DNA of 64,000 nucleotides, taken from Pogona vitticeps. Taxonomy: Eukaryota; Chordata; Lepidosauria; Squamata; Agamidae. Of the stretch, positions 36,434-48,274 are shown piece after piece. Each line of letters starts with the position of its first letter. Positions within the stretch are counted from its first letter, which is position 1. The stretch covers positions 185,673,045-185,737,044 of the forward strand of contig NC_135785.1 of the NCBI RefSeq assembly GCF_051106095.1, in the 5' to 3' direction. The notes beneath the pieces are model-generated. The model saw only the letters and a program-made list of their open reading frames with translations, ran no database searches and had not been told where the DNA came from. The position numbers were made by a program, and so were the translations under genes.

Positions 36434-36951
36434 CAGGGGTAGGCAATTCATTTCTATAGGGGGCCACATGAAAAATCTGATCTGTGTTCAGGGATGGGTA
36501 GTAATAAGTCCCCATTGGGTGAGGCCCTGTGGTGAACGAACTACAAGGCCGACATAGTTAACTGCCTAAACATTTTAGGAAGTTAACTATGTGAGTGTTG
36601 TAGTTCATTCACCGTGGGGAGGGGGAAGGAAAAAACCTCCAACACTGAGCTAACTCATCTGTTCTCCGTTCCCCCACAGCCTTCCTCTCCGATTGTCTTC
36701 TATCCTGCGCAGGCGACGTGATGCATCATCACGTCGCCTGCGCAAGGATCGCTTCCGGCCTCTTGATCTGCGGCTCAAGAGTAACAGTCAAAATTCGCAA
36801 GATCCCAATGTCAGATCTTGTGAGGTTTTCCTTACTGCTGTGCTGGGTGACCAGAGCCGGAGCTCCGGCTCACTCGGCAGCGACCGGCGGGCCAGACAGG
36901 AGCGGCTCGCAGGCCGTATGTGGCCCATGGGCCGCACTTTGCCCAGGTCTG
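36434..36951. mobile_element. hAT-type MITE with perfect 8-bp target duplication
   Basis: Left end CAGGGGTAGGCAATTCATTT, right end GGGCCGCACTTTGCCCAGGT ending CTG. It is flanked on both sides by ATCTAATT (36,426-36,433 and 36,952-36,959), a perfect 8-bp duplication. Termini match the copy at 16,149-16,453, but the interior is longer and GC-rich (about 36,640-36,900). No transposase. Confidence 0.92.
36706..36744. repeat. Perfect palindrome, 18-bp arms, inside the hAT MITE
   Basis: Left arm TGCGCAGGCGACGTGATG (36,706-36,723), spacer CAT, right arm CATCACGTCGCCTGCGCA (36,727-36,744). The arms are exactly complementary and CpG-rich. Confidence 0.97.
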
Positions 36952-37034
36952 ATCTAATTGAAGCATTATGAATAGTTTGATAGGGTAAAGAATTACCTCA
37001 GTGTGTGGTATTACACATGACACAATAAAAACAG

Positions 37035-39943
37035 ACAAGTAAACATTGAACAAGTTTTATTTTCTGCTTCGATGGAAACATCAAGTTGAAAATAATTAAA
37101 AATATATTCTGTTACAAACACTTGACAGACTTTGATATCATGCTACAATACAAGATTAAATTTCCATATGGCATTCTTGTTCCATGTGCGGATGGTGTAT
37201 ATATGATGCAACACACACCTTTGCACTATTCAGTACTAACAAATATGTCACACTGGCAAAATAATAAGGTTACAACTTCATTTTACAAAGTTCTTGTATG
37301 AAACATTTTCCAGCCATCTGTAGCTTATATAAAAATAATAGGACTACGTTTGTGATATTTTTTCATCTCCAGGCCAGTAAAGGAAATAACCACATGCATG
37401 CCAAGACCTTGTTTCTTTGAGGTTTGGATTCTTTTTAGCATTCTCTATTGATGAATGTGATGAGTCACATTGAAATATACAGTACACTAGATTTCACAAT
37501 GTCTCTCTTCCACTTTCTATCTTGTATATTTGCAGCATTCAGAAATGCCAGTCAAAAAGTGGTGTCTTATGAAAGTGCCAATGGTTGTATATGCTTGGGA
37601 TTTTTTCTCAAATAAGAAAAAGGAATTTAGCAACTTCTTAGTTAAAAACTGTAAAGAAAAATGGTTGCATGTGTTGTCTTAAAGATCACAAATACCAGTA
37701 TATATTCCAAGTATATTTGCTGAACCATAAGTATATGTGCTTCTAAAGACATGTGCATATGAACAATATGTATAGTATATCACAGCATGATTCAGAACAG
37801 ATGCATTAACTTATGTTTCTGCAGCTGATGACATGTTTCTTATGAGAAACAATGTGTTGACTGGCATAATAAATATTCAGGGTTTTTCAGAATAAAACAG
37901 AATGTACAGTACCTCCAAAATAAACTAACTGAAATCATGTTGCAGGAATTCAAAGAAATACATCAAAAATCTGTTTGATGGTTTTGCAGTATTTTAGCTG
38001 AACCTGAGTAATTATACACCAATAAGCAAGGCATTTTCAAAGCTGTATTGTGTAAAAAATACTTTTTTTTAACTAGAAGCTTTTGATATAAAAAGGCAAT
38101 AAGAAATATAAAATCTATCCTTTTAGGACTACATTTTCTCTATCACCACTTGTACTATTACACACAGTACATTCGGTTCCCTACACAGCAAATGTACATA
38201 ATTGTCCCTGATAATATGTTGGCAGTGACAGCAAACTGTTTTACTATCAGCACTTCTTGTAGCTTATAGAAAAAGCACCAATATTTAGAAAGAATACATA
38301 CATCCATGTGCAGTTCAATGTCTTTGTCAAAATAGTCTCCTTTTAAAAATATTTAAAAGAAGACAAGAAAAGAAGGTAAAATTAGAGACAACAAAATTCA
38401 CCCTATTATTTTCCAGAAACTGTCCCAGAACAAAATGGCTCAGAGCAATATGATGAGAATCCAGGCATATTGCATAGTGCAGGGAACACCCCTGTATGAA
38501 TCCACCTGTCCACTGATTGATTGTTTTTTATTCTCAGAGAGAGAGAAAGCAAAGCAGACAGGCATTAGTGAACAGTAAAGAGGACACATTCACTTTAATC
38601 CAGCAAAGGCCACCCACATGCAAAAAAAAAAAGGTGCTTTGGGGTAAATGCTGGAATCTAATACTGAAAGCTGTATATGTAGAAATCCCTGCTGGATTTT
38701 ACCTATGACCTAACAAACCTGTGTAATCAGTCCTGACAATATAAAACTATCTGCTCCGGAGTGTAAAAGGAACTGAATTCAGCCCCTTTTTCCCCATCCC
38801 CAATCTAGCCTCAAACAGGTGGTAAGAACACCCATGTAACTGTGTTATGCTGGTGTGCATATGAAGACCATTGTGCGCAACAGACTATACATGGTGCAGC
38901 ATTGCACAGGTCTGCCTGTAAATGGCAGTTAAAATGTGTGATGCATGTCTGTTTTTGCTTTTTCACTGGTTACAAAATGTTCTACAGTTTATCATCTGTC
39001 ACAGTGCAAAAGTACCTTTTAAAGACTTTGTTTTTCAAAAAAAACACTATATACAGTATACATATATATATATGCATGTACCCCACACACATAAATATAC
39101 AAATGCATGAACGTATGTTCATGTCCAGCTTTACAGAAATGGAATGTTTAAAAATGCTGGGTGGCATATTTCAGAAAGCAAGCTGAAAAATCTGTTCATT
39201 CATCTGGAAGCTGGCTGCTCAAGTCAGCCATAAGAACATCCATCTCAAAATAGAAATACTGCCAGCTTAAATTGTCAGCATACAGCAGAGTACCCCCATA
39301 ATTTAAAACTACAATTTTATAAAAGCTTTTTTGTTTTTAAACACATAGCACGCACAAACAGAACAGTTCATATGGCTATTCCCTTTATGGAAATCTATAG
39401 CATAGATTGAATATTTATGTTCTGGAATGCCAGCTGTGAAATGTTAACTGAGGGGTGCAGCAATTGGAACAACAGTATCTTTCCCTCCATGAATTCAGCC
39501 ACAATTTCCAGAATTTCTAGATCCTGGTTTTTCAATTTTTAGAAAAAAATATATTCCTTTGGAATTCAGCAGTTTTGGTTCTGGACAAATTTCCCCAGCT
39601 GAAGTCAAATAGTCTAGAATATATTTTGCAGCCAAAATAATACTCATGACTTTAACTACTTTACTCTTGACACGGCCTTTCCTCACGCCCTTAAAAATGT
39701 TATATACAAAGATTGAAATGTTTCCCTATCAATTCTATTTTGAGAATAAATTTCTGGAAACCACTCATGGGTGAGGACAGTGCTTAGAAAACAGGATACA
39801 CAATCTCCTGGAAATTTGTCTTGGTGAAGTGAATGGGACCATCTTCTTTCCATCTCTTTCTAAGACCAGATAATGCTCCTGCTTCATTGTGCCCCCGTTT
39901 TTCTGAACCTGAGTGTCTGACATTACCATTGTTCATCCACCAA
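37035..39943 (-). other. SCML2: SCML2 3' UTR (predicted extent)
   Basis: About 2.9 kb between the SCML2 stop codon and a good poly(A) site, free of recognisable transposons, unlike the surrounding introns. AT-rich, with a (TA)n run near 39,058-39,074. The extent is inferred; earlier poly(A) use is possible. Confidence 0.5.
37056..37061 (-). terminator. SCML2: SCML2 candidate poly(A) signal
   Basis: AATAAA on the minus strand followed by a GT/T-rich element (TTGTCTGTTTTTATTGTGTC) within about 40 bases, the expected layout for cleavage near 37,040. About 3.2 kb separate it from the last RAI2 signal. Confidence 0.5.
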
Positions 39944-40069
39944 CTAGTATTTTCCTTGCTTAAGTCTCTCGATGTGGTAGCAAAGCTTTAGAGCTGGCCC
40001 CAATTTTAGACCCATGTATTTCATTATCATATCACTCCTCAGTAGCAATAGAGCCTTTCCATCAATTTC
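39944..40069 (-). CDS. SCML2: SCML2 terminal coding exon: SAM domain C-terminal half
   Basis: Encodes 41 residues and the stop (TAG at 39,944-39,946), starting [20 protein letters not shown] and ending IERLKQGKY. It is the second half of the SAM domain through which Polycomb Scm-type proteins self-associate and contact polyhomeotic-type partners. The acceptor is CCTTCCACCACAG before GAA. The exon begins in phase 0, matching the phase-0 end of the exon at 42,881-43,044. Remembered human SCML2 has EIDGKALFLLKSD and [18 protein letters not shown] here. Identity as SCML2 rather than SCMH1 rests on overall match and on the RAI2 neighbour. Confidence 0.95.
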   Translation of the reverse strand, partial: EIDGKALLLLRSDMIMKYMGLKLGPALKLCYHIERLKQGKY

Positions 40070-41899
40070 CTGTGGTGGAAGGGAAAGAACAATGATTAAC
40101 AGATTGATAAAATATTGCCTCAACACTGGAATGGATGGAACAAACATATCCCATCAGTTGGAAACAAGTCATTTAGAAGATAAGGGGCTTGCTATTCCCT
40201 GGATGCCAGAAAACTTGTCACGACTGTATATTGCAGCTACAAAAGTGTGGCATATCCAAAGTGATTGCCATGTACTGACTGATATATGAGTCACAATTGT
40301 GAGAACAATGGGAGCAGGAATCACACTCTTGAATTGGCAATGAAAATATATCTGAAGGAAATTACTTTGAATAAAAGACTGTGGTTGAAATCCTGCTCCT
40401 TAAGATAGTAACAAAGCAGAGCGAACTGGTACATCCAACTGGTGGCAAAAGTACAAATGGGAGACCGAGTCTCAAGATATATAAAAACATAGACAGTGCA
40501 GACATTATTTTTGTCTAAAAAGTTCAGGCTCAACGCATTTTGGCTCTGGCCTTCTTCAACATATAAGAAACATACCAAGCTTTTAGAACTTCAGAATCTC
40601 ATTTGGTCTATACCAGCTCCAACACTGAGCCAAAGTGCAAATACAGAAGGGATAATATTTACTTATTTTCAGCTGGCAAACGAGTCAAGGACAGTTAGAT
40701 AATCAGTGAGGCAGTGGGGGCTGTACTAAAGTAAGGGCAAAAAATCTATTTCTTCATTTAGCCCAAAGAAGGCTAAAGTGGTCAACCTCAATATCTAATT
40801 GATTTCACTTCTCAGTAAGGATCTCTCATACTTCCCAGGAACCATATCTATGACCCAGAATATTAGATATCTTATTGTGTGGTTAATTTTTGTGAAGTGG
40901 CAAGAGGGCTACAAAATATTTCATTTTAAAAATTATTCAGATGTTCTCCCATCCTTGTCTTAAGAGGTCTTCCCTATTTACAGTTTACTGCAAGGACAAC
41001 TTACAGCGTATTGCAGTTGGTAAATTTCTTCAAGATATACACTTTGCCATTCTGTGGATCTTTAAATTCTGTCATATGACATGTATTTCTATAATAGGCA
41101 CAATGTCCACATGGATGGTATCCTGTGGGAGGGGAAGAACCAACTAGAATGCTCAAGATTTGTTATGGCACTCTTCTCTTTAAATTCACTTTTTTACAGT
41201 ACTAACATATCCCCTAGGTTTCTTGTTCTTTTAAATAAAACCTGTAATCCCTCCTGAAGACCTCTAGATCTCTCAAGATAATAAGTAGATACCATCCCTC
41301 CTGCATTTACACTTTGGAATAATGTTCGGTGCTGGTATCAAATGAGATGCTATCATTCTAAAAGCTTGGTATGTATCTTATTTGTTGTCATTAATGTGTA
41401 CTAGGAGTTTATTGCTCTTGTTATGTACATACTTATTAATATTTTATATTGTTAACTGTATAGATAAGAAAATAGTTGTAACTGTCCCATGCCAGCTGTT
41501 GCTAAATTAATATTTATTTTTATTTTATGCTTAGATCTTCAAAAAGGCCAGTCGAAATGCATCAAGCCTGAGCTGAGTCTGCAATTTCTATATTTTTATA
41601 CATCTTGAGAATCATTCTCTCATTTGTACTTTTGCTTAGGATAGTAAGTCACAACTTGAGAAAGTGCACTTGAATCAAATGCCTTATCAAAATGCCTTTG
41701 ATCTCAGTAGGTTGGCTCTAGCTGGGACTTGCAAATCTCTAGATCCAGGGAGCCAAATTTTTCCATAAGAAAGACCTGAGAAACAAAATTTATTCCAGGT
41801 ATGTTTTACACATTTTGCACTCCCTTCTTCCTGCAGTGCTTCTTGCAAATTATTGTAATACAGTACATTATCTTTCTGGGGCCTGAACTGGGCCATAAA
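40070..41899 (-). other. SCML2: SCML2 intron, 3' part
   Basis: Ordinary AT-rich intron sequence; no further exon or clear repeat was recognised in this part. Confidence 0.55.
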
Positions 41900-42358
41900 T
41901 AGAGATGGGCACAAACTGAAGTTCGGCAGTTCAGCCCTGTGATTGCACAGGTGTTCCGTGGGTGCCATGCGCTCCCCGCTCCTGCCTCCTCTGCATGCTC
42001 ACTCATCTGTCTGGGTGATGTGTGTTTCCCTCCCCATCTCCCCAGCACAACTGCCCACTCATGGACTGCAGTGCGCACTTCTCTCCTCTGCCTCCTCCGG
42101 TGGCTGCCCACTCAAAGGAGGAGGAGGCGGGGCAGGGAAGCCCACAGTGCTGCCTTTGAGTGGGAAGCCACCGCAGGAAGCAGAGAAGTGTGTGCTGCAA
42201 TCTGTCAGTGGGCAGTTGCACTGGGGAGGCAGAGAGGGAAACGCACATCACCTGGGGAGGAGGCGACAGAGGGGTGTGTGCGCTACCCACATAACACCTG
42301 TGCAAGCGCAGTGCCAAAGTGGGCCTAAATCCCAAACTTTGGTTCGTGCCCATCTCTA
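41900..42358. mobile_element. Foldback MITE, about 459 bp, GC-rich
   Basis: Left end TAGAGATGGGCACAAACTGA, right end GGTTCGTGCCCATCTCTA. The interior is a long imperfect inverted repeat: CTGCCTCCTC, GTGGCTGCCCACTCAAAG and their inverse forms face each other around about 42,115-42,130. The family is unclear. A TA dinucleotide sits at both ends, but 8-bp flanks do not match. It lies in a SCML2 intron. Confidence 0.65.
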
Positions 42359-42703
42359 GCTGAATATTACCACTCCAAACTCTTCTTCCAACCAGGGATT
42401 TATAAAAGCCCTTTCTTTAAATAAAACGTACCAACAAGCTGCAGGGAACTTTGCAGGGGACCAGCAAACCTCTGTGAATGCACAGGGATAGGGAGAGGTC
42501 ATGTAGTCCCCAGTGGGGCTGACACAGAATGACACAACAATGTGTCACTCACCTCCGAGGTTAATAATAGTCACTATTTTGAGAAAATACTGTAGTTGGC
42601 AGGTGTAAGGAAGTGTAACACAGAATATAATCCTTCTGAATGGATTGTTTCAAGTATGTCTGCCTAAGAAGAGAAATTGTAATGGAATCTGCATGTAAAA
42701 TCT

Positions 42704-42769
42704 GTAATTTCTCAAATTTTGATAGAGTTGTCCTGTGTAATTTCTCAAATTTTGATAGAGTTGTCCTGT
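42704..42769. repeat. 33-bp perfect tandem duplication
   Basis: The unit beginning GTAATTTCTCAAATTTTGAT is present twice in succession, about 110 bp past the SAM exon donor in the SCML2 intron. Confidence 0.9.
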
Positions 42770-42880
42770 CCCCTTTATAGCCCCAATATGCTACCATGTA
42801 CATTTGACAGGATATCATGACTCAGTTTTGAAACTAAGCAAGCAAGCAAAGCACAAGACACTTGCAAAGAGATTTCTTAC

Positions 42881-43044
42881 ATGTCTTCTGAAAAGTTCTG
42901 CATGGGGTGCTAATGCTTGCGGGTCAGCTTCTTTTACAAATCGCATCACTTCATCTATCGACCACGTAGATGGGTCCTTGCTGGGCAGACGGGAAGGCTC
43001 TCGTTTTAGTGCGCTCAGGTCAGGACCTGTTGTGGAGCTTGCAG
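42881..43044 (-). CDS. SCML2: SCML2 coding exon: SAM domain N-terminal half
   Basis: The reading frame gives ASSTTGPDLSALKREPSRLP, then DPSTWSIDEVMRFVKEADPQ and ALAPHAELFRRH, the first helices of the SAM domain. The acceptor is TTTTGTCTCTTTAAG (AG at 43,045-43,046) and the donor is CAT|GTAAGA at 42,881/42,880. It begins with two bases (CT) completing a codon started by the last G of the upstream exon, and it ends in phase 0. Remembered human sequence is DPSTWSVDEVIQFMKHTDPQ, so the match is strong. The SAM domain sits at the extreme C-terminus, as in other Scm proteins. Confidence 0.95.
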
Positions 43045-44479
43045 CTTAAAGAGACAAAAAAGAAAAGAGGAAAAGAAAAAAGAAACTGAGCATGCAATCA
43101 GAGAGGGATTTGTCAGAGTTTGGGGGTGGGCTGGCTCACTCCTTTTCCCAGCAATCATGACGTACAGGCAATCACAAATCAGCCCTTTCCTTATCCATGC
43201 TTACCCATACCATCCTGGGCCCCTGTCAGGGGTTACTGGTTTTTTTAATGCAGGTAAGAGCACTCCATTTTGTTTCCATTCAGGCATATGAAATCACTGG
43301 AATTGAGCCAAAGCAAGTAGCACAAGCTGTAACTTTACTTAAGTTGCTTCAGGAACAAATCAGTTATTAGGAAACTGAAAGCTTCCTCCCACTTCTCTGC
43401 AAAGGAGGCAACTGGAAGAAGATTCAAAGGTTGTGTGTGTTCTTCTTTTTAAAGCCCGTTGAGTCAAATGCTGAACTGGTTGCTCAGCAAGCCAATTCTG
43501 CACCGTGGCACTTGATTTTTTTCCCAAAAAACCTGAAAGCTTCCTTCCAGTGCCTCATGGAGGAGGAGGCAGGAGGGGACAAGGATGTTATATATATATA
43601 TATTTAATCCTTTTTCCCTTTAAAGGGACTAATGGATTAAAGAGAATGTTTGGAGGCGCAGCGTGGTTTCCTGTCTCGACACCACCCAAACACACCCAAA
43701 TGGTATACTACACCTCTTGGTAACCTAAAGCGACCCTATTTAGCCCAATCCAGCCCAATCCAATTTGGCTGTCCAGCTCCACCCTGAGGAAGGTGCCAAG
43801 CAGTTTTGATGAAACCAGTACACTGTGGAACATACACACATAGATGTGTGTATTCCTTGGATTATGTCTATTTATAGAGAGGAAAAGCTGGTAACAAAAG
43901 TTTTTGTTAAATACTGTCTTTGTTACACCACTGAAGACCTTCAAACAACGTAGGATTTTGAGTTCAAGCTCAGAGGGTCCTAACTTTAAGATTAGGGAAG
44001 AACCAAAAAATTCAAAATTTGGCCAGATGTGTCACTTATTTACTACCACATTTTTTTCCCAGCAGAGGAACCAAGGTGACTTTAATGCCACTTGACTATT
44101 ATAAAGGGTGACTCATTCCAGGGTTCTCTAGATATGGAGTGCACAGATGTTGTTCACCCTGGGAAATATGAACTCATCGGAGGTGCATTTAGAACGAAGT
44201 GTTCTCAAGGAAGAATTAGAAGAAAATACAATATCGCAACGTGTCTGAGAGCCACAAACAGCCTTTTGAGAGTGAAATCTACGTTTCTTTGGATTTTCAG
44301 CAGTGGATCTTCTATCATTTATAACCAGCCTATCTCTAATGAGAAATCACTGCAGAGCGAGATAAGGCTCATTTGATTTTGGTTTTATGGAATGTTCAAC
44401 AACATTGCAGATTTTGATTTATTTGGCAAAGCCCTGAAAAGCATCATGCCACTTTTGTTGCTTTTGTTTTGTGTCCCCA
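43045..44479 (-). other. SCML2: SCML2 intron
   Basis: Intron sequence with a (TA)n run at 43,587-43,602. No other feature was recognised before the RTE fragment. Confidence 0.55.
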
Positions 44480-44680
44480 AATCACTTCTGACTTTGGGTG
44501 ATCTTATGAGTTAATGACCCCTGAAAGGTCTTATCATCCAAAGCCCCTCTCACCTCTCAGGTCTTCCAAAACTCAAGGCTGTGGCCTCTTTTCTCGAATT
44601 AACCCATCTCACATTTGGTCTTCCTTTTTTCCGAATGCCATCAACTCTTTCCAGTATTTGAATTCTTAGTGTACTTAAAA
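44480..44680 (-). mobile_element. RTE-type LINE 3' end, decayed
   Basis: The plus strand reads CACTTCTGACTTTGGGTGAT, CTTATGAGTTAATGACC and TCAGGTCTTCCAAAACTCAA, then CCATCTCACATTTGGTCTTC. This is the inverse of a remembered RTE/BovB-like 3' end encoding RGRPNMRW-type residues. Only about 200 bp remain, in a SCML2 intron and in the same orientation as the gene. Confidence 0.55.
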
Positions 44681-44760
44681 TATTTTCAATGGATTTATAG
44701 AACGTTAGACAGCAGACTAAAAAAAACCAAACATGCTCATTCTAAAAAGCTGAAGCATAC

Positions 44761-45042
44761 CTTCAATCCTCCTCTGCAGCCTATTCCGATTGACCTCATA
44801 GTAAGTGGCGTTCCCAGCAGAACCTGATGATAATCTCTGTAAGATTGGTGTTGTATTTGCGGTAGCAGTCACTGTTGGAAGAGAATTCCTGTAATAGGCT
44901 GCATTCCCTGAGGTGCGATATTCAATGGAATTCCGACAACTTGGGCTTGAAGGATTGACTGAATTAAGCGCAGAATCCATTGAATCCTCAGAAAACCTGT
45001 GTTCTTTTGGGGTGCCATTTTCCTCACTTGGCAGGGTTTCTG
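44761..45042 (-). CDS. SCML2: SCML2 coding exon: linker between SLED and SAM
   Basis: Reads ETLPSEENGTPKEHRFSEDS, then DSALNSVNPSSPSCRNSIEY, YYRNSLPTVTATANTTPIL and NATYYEVNRNRLQRRIE. The acceptor is ATTATGTGCAG before CAGAAACC, and the donor is GAAG|GTATGC (44,761/44,760). Both ends are phase 1 and fit the neighbouring exons. The serine/threonine/asparagine-rich composition suggests a disordered linker. Remembered human SCML2 has IPKEENLSEDSKSSSLNSG and CRNPMYIHTS in the same region, so similarity is moderate and the linker is fast-evolving. Confidence 0.9.
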
Positions 45043-46419
45043 CTGCACATAATGATTCAATACAAAACGACGATTTAATACAAAATTAGTTATTTATGGT
45101 GGCAATTCTTACACAGTATGAGGAGGCATTTAGAGCTATGCCCGGAAGGACTCTGCTGAAAAAAAGTTTTCCTTAGCTATGGTTCCCATCTGTAGCTCCT
45201 GTCCTTGACCCCCAACTGGTTTCTTAGAAGAATGAACGTACTAACAACTGAAAACCATACAGAAGATGCTATAATATTAAGCACAAACACATTTTGTGTC
45301 AACTGATTTGGTATCCATATCCTTAATCTTACATGCTTTCTTTGTAGAAATCTTTCCAGCCTTTGCTTATACTAGTCTCCTATATCTCCTGTCACTTTAT
45401 TTGCAGATTCTTTACTGTGAACCTATTAACATTATCAGCTGAGATGACATAATCTCAAATATTTAAGAACTGGTGAGGTAAAGTTACTCAATCTGAATTT
45501 GGAAGTACTGCACTTCGCAACCTGCAGGTTTGAAAATGATCACTATTCAGCCTGTTATGGCTGATGATTAAATGCACTGACACCAAAGAATTTAATCTGA
45601 AAACAGTACAGTTTATTATTATATAAAGGTTGCATGAGTTCATTGGACTTTTGTATTCATATACTAATGAATATGAATGAGAGAATTGCACACTCTTCAG
45701 CCAGCAAGAAATAACCTGCAGGATGTTTGTCTATTGAGTAATATTTTACTTTCGTCTAATTCAAAAGGAGCACTTAATGAAGAAGTAGAGATTTCTACTT
45801 ACTGTTAAGGAGAAGCCTATGAATGTACTGCCTTTGCAGTATCCCAGGTAGGCAACCCATGGGTTGCATAAAACCTTTGGCTGTTCTCTGAGCAATTGGT
45901 AAAGCCCCGTGCATCTGCCCCAGCTGCTCAAATATCAGCTGGCCACTGTGGGAGTTGTGACTAACAGCAAGGAAACAGTCACCTTGGCCCTGATTACTGA
46001 CTTGGGGGGAGGGCAGATGGAGCTTGAATATGTACAACAGCCTGTGTAGTCAAGGCCGTTATTTTCCTGCTGGTAACAGCAAGTGCAAAAATGGCAGTCT
46101 TTGATTCTGATCACTACATGAGAACGTGATACAGGAATCTTGGCCCTAACAACCTGAGGGTCCTTAAGACTCTACAGAAGTGAGCAAACTGGGACCCCTC
46201 AGATGCTTATTGTTGGACTGCAATTCCTAGCATTTCTGGGGGGAAAGGCATAACAGATGTTTTAGTTCTCAACTTCTAGAAGACCACATTTCGCCTGCCC
46301 TTCCTATAAACAGGCGAGGCTTTTTGAGGTAATCCTGACTACAGCGTCTAGAACTACACTGAATGTCCTGTGATACACTCTGGTGCATGTATGAGGGAAG
46401 TTAACAAGTGTCTAACTAC
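45043..46419 (-). other. SCML2: SCML2 intron
   Basis: No strong feature. Short relics such as GTTGGACTGCAATTCCTAGC near 46,212 resemble common amniote interspersed repeats. Confidence 0.5.
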
Positions 46420-46533
46420 CTTCCGACGGGTGAGCTTCAGTTCTTGGGAGTTTAGGAGACAGGGGGGCTGTATAGGGAGGTGAATCCTGAGGATATCGCT
46501 TTGTACTTCTGTTTTCTGATATTTCCTCTTTTG
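46420..46533 (-). CDS. SCML2: SCML2 coding exon: linker
   Basis: Reads KEEISENRSTKRYPQDSPPY then TAPLSPKLPRTEAHPSE. Remembered human SCML2 is KEDVTERQSTKRSPQQTVPY followed by VVPLSPKLPKTKEYASE, a clear match. The acceptor is CGCTTTTCTTTCAG before CAAAAGAGG, and the donor is GGAAG|GTAGTT (46,420/46,419). Phase 1 at both ends. The exon lies in the flexible region after the SLED domain, and the basic STKRYP segment is conserved in kind. Confidence 0.94.
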
Positions 46534-47445
46534 CTGAAAGAAAAGCGTTCATGTACTGTTAATACCAGTAGTTCATCTTCAAATGCATAAACAGTTAAAT
46601 TCAGAAATGTCTCCACATTTCTGCAGTAATAGGCTTCGCCCAGGAAATTTGTTTTGTGATTCATTCTAGCAGAAGAATACACAAGGAAGGATTTTTCTAC
46701 ACTATCTGGCTGATAGTAGTAACTTTCTCATAGATCCTTAATTCCAGTGTAATCCTTTTTTACATCTGTATTTTCTACCCACATTTTTCCAAAGCTGCTC
46801 CCACTGGATAAAATCAGTATAGTAACGCTGGAATTAAGGCAGGGCTCAATTACAGGGTAGGCAGTTTCTACCACAGTAAGCAATGAATCAGAAATGCACC
46901 ATAAACTAGAGGGCTGCATCTAATATTTTCATTCCCGGATACAGCAGTTGACAGAATGAGCAAGAATTAAAATGTGCATACTTAACCATCTGTGCATCTT
47001 TCTCATGAACACACAGATGATAAGCCACAGTTTTTCAGAAAACATAAAAACAACAGGATGAAGATACAAGAAAGGGAAGGAACCAGCAAGTCCCACTTTC
47101 TATTTCACCTCTAGCTATGCTGTCAATTATTATTATTCAAAAACACCAGGCACAGTAAAAATTATGAAAACACTGACTGGTATTATATAACAGATTGATG
47201 ATGATGACGACGATGATGATGATATGTTTACTTTATTGTAGAATAGATGAACAGGCTTTTTGCATAACCACTGTAATATCACAAACGTGGAAGCATATAA
47301 AAATATTAAGCAATGCATAGGGCAAGAGCAAGTGCTGCCCTTATATGGCTACTGTAAGGATTATAGAGGGAATGCACATGAAGTTCTGTAAACAATATAC
47401 AGTACATGCATTATATAAATGGCAAGTTATTCTTTCAGAAAAAGA
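46534..47445 (-). other. SCML2: SCML2 intron
   Basis: Contains a short (GAT)n-like run at 47,191-47,222. No other feature. Confidence 0.55.
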
Positions 47446-47596
<151 letters not shown>

Positions 47597-48274
47597 TGGA
47601 GCAGAAGCAGCAATACCAGGGGATGCTGGGGTTGAAGATAAAGAACTGGAAAAATTAACAAAATACAGAGGCCTGGCAATAGAAATAACTTGTTTGTAAA
47701 TGAAACACATTTCAATGCTCACCACTGGGAACAACACTGCAGAATTTTATAAAATATTATAACCAACCACAGATATCTGAAATATTACCATCGTAGCTGC
47801 AAAAATTAGCAATATTAGGAACAGCATAAATATAGCACTGATATTTAACTGATACTTAAGTAAGTTTTGGGGTAAAACATCTGTTATATAATACCAGTCA
47901 GTGTTTTTATAATTTTAATTGAGTGTGTCTAATATTTTTTTAAAGAAGAAGAAGCTGTAAAATCAAAAGCCTACAAATTCCCCTGGACTGGTTGTAAACG
48001 AATTCTAAAAACAAATGAAAATTCCTAATTTATCTTATAAACTGCAAGTGAAAGCAAAATTAAAACAAATGCAGTGATTTTATCAGAAACACGAAATTTA
48101 AACACTTAGCAATAGGATTTCACTTCTTTGGATGAACTGTGGAAACAAAGTACTGTACTGTATACTGAAATCCTTGTGTTTAAAATATTGCATTTTGTGT
48201 ACTTAGTTTATGGCAATAAAATTAACATGTTTTCTAGCAGTACTGTAAAAACAAATTAAATATGCTGATATACC
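47597..48274 (-). other. SCML2: SCML2 intron
   Basis: AT-rich intron; nothing recognised. Confidence 0.5.

Noticed and set aside
36693-36971. Plus-strand frames of 79-92 residues with Arg-rich start
   Set aside because: Lie within the hAT MITE and its palindrome; no similarity or splice context.
41806-42359. Several overlapping frames of 100-138 residues on both strands
   Set aside because: They arise from the GC-rich foldback MITE, where both strands are open by composition; no domain is seen.
42465-42510. Possible DIRS terminal fragment (CCTCTGTGAATGCACAG)
   Set aside because: Only about 15 bp resemble a DIRS end, with no flanking terminal sequence; probably chance.
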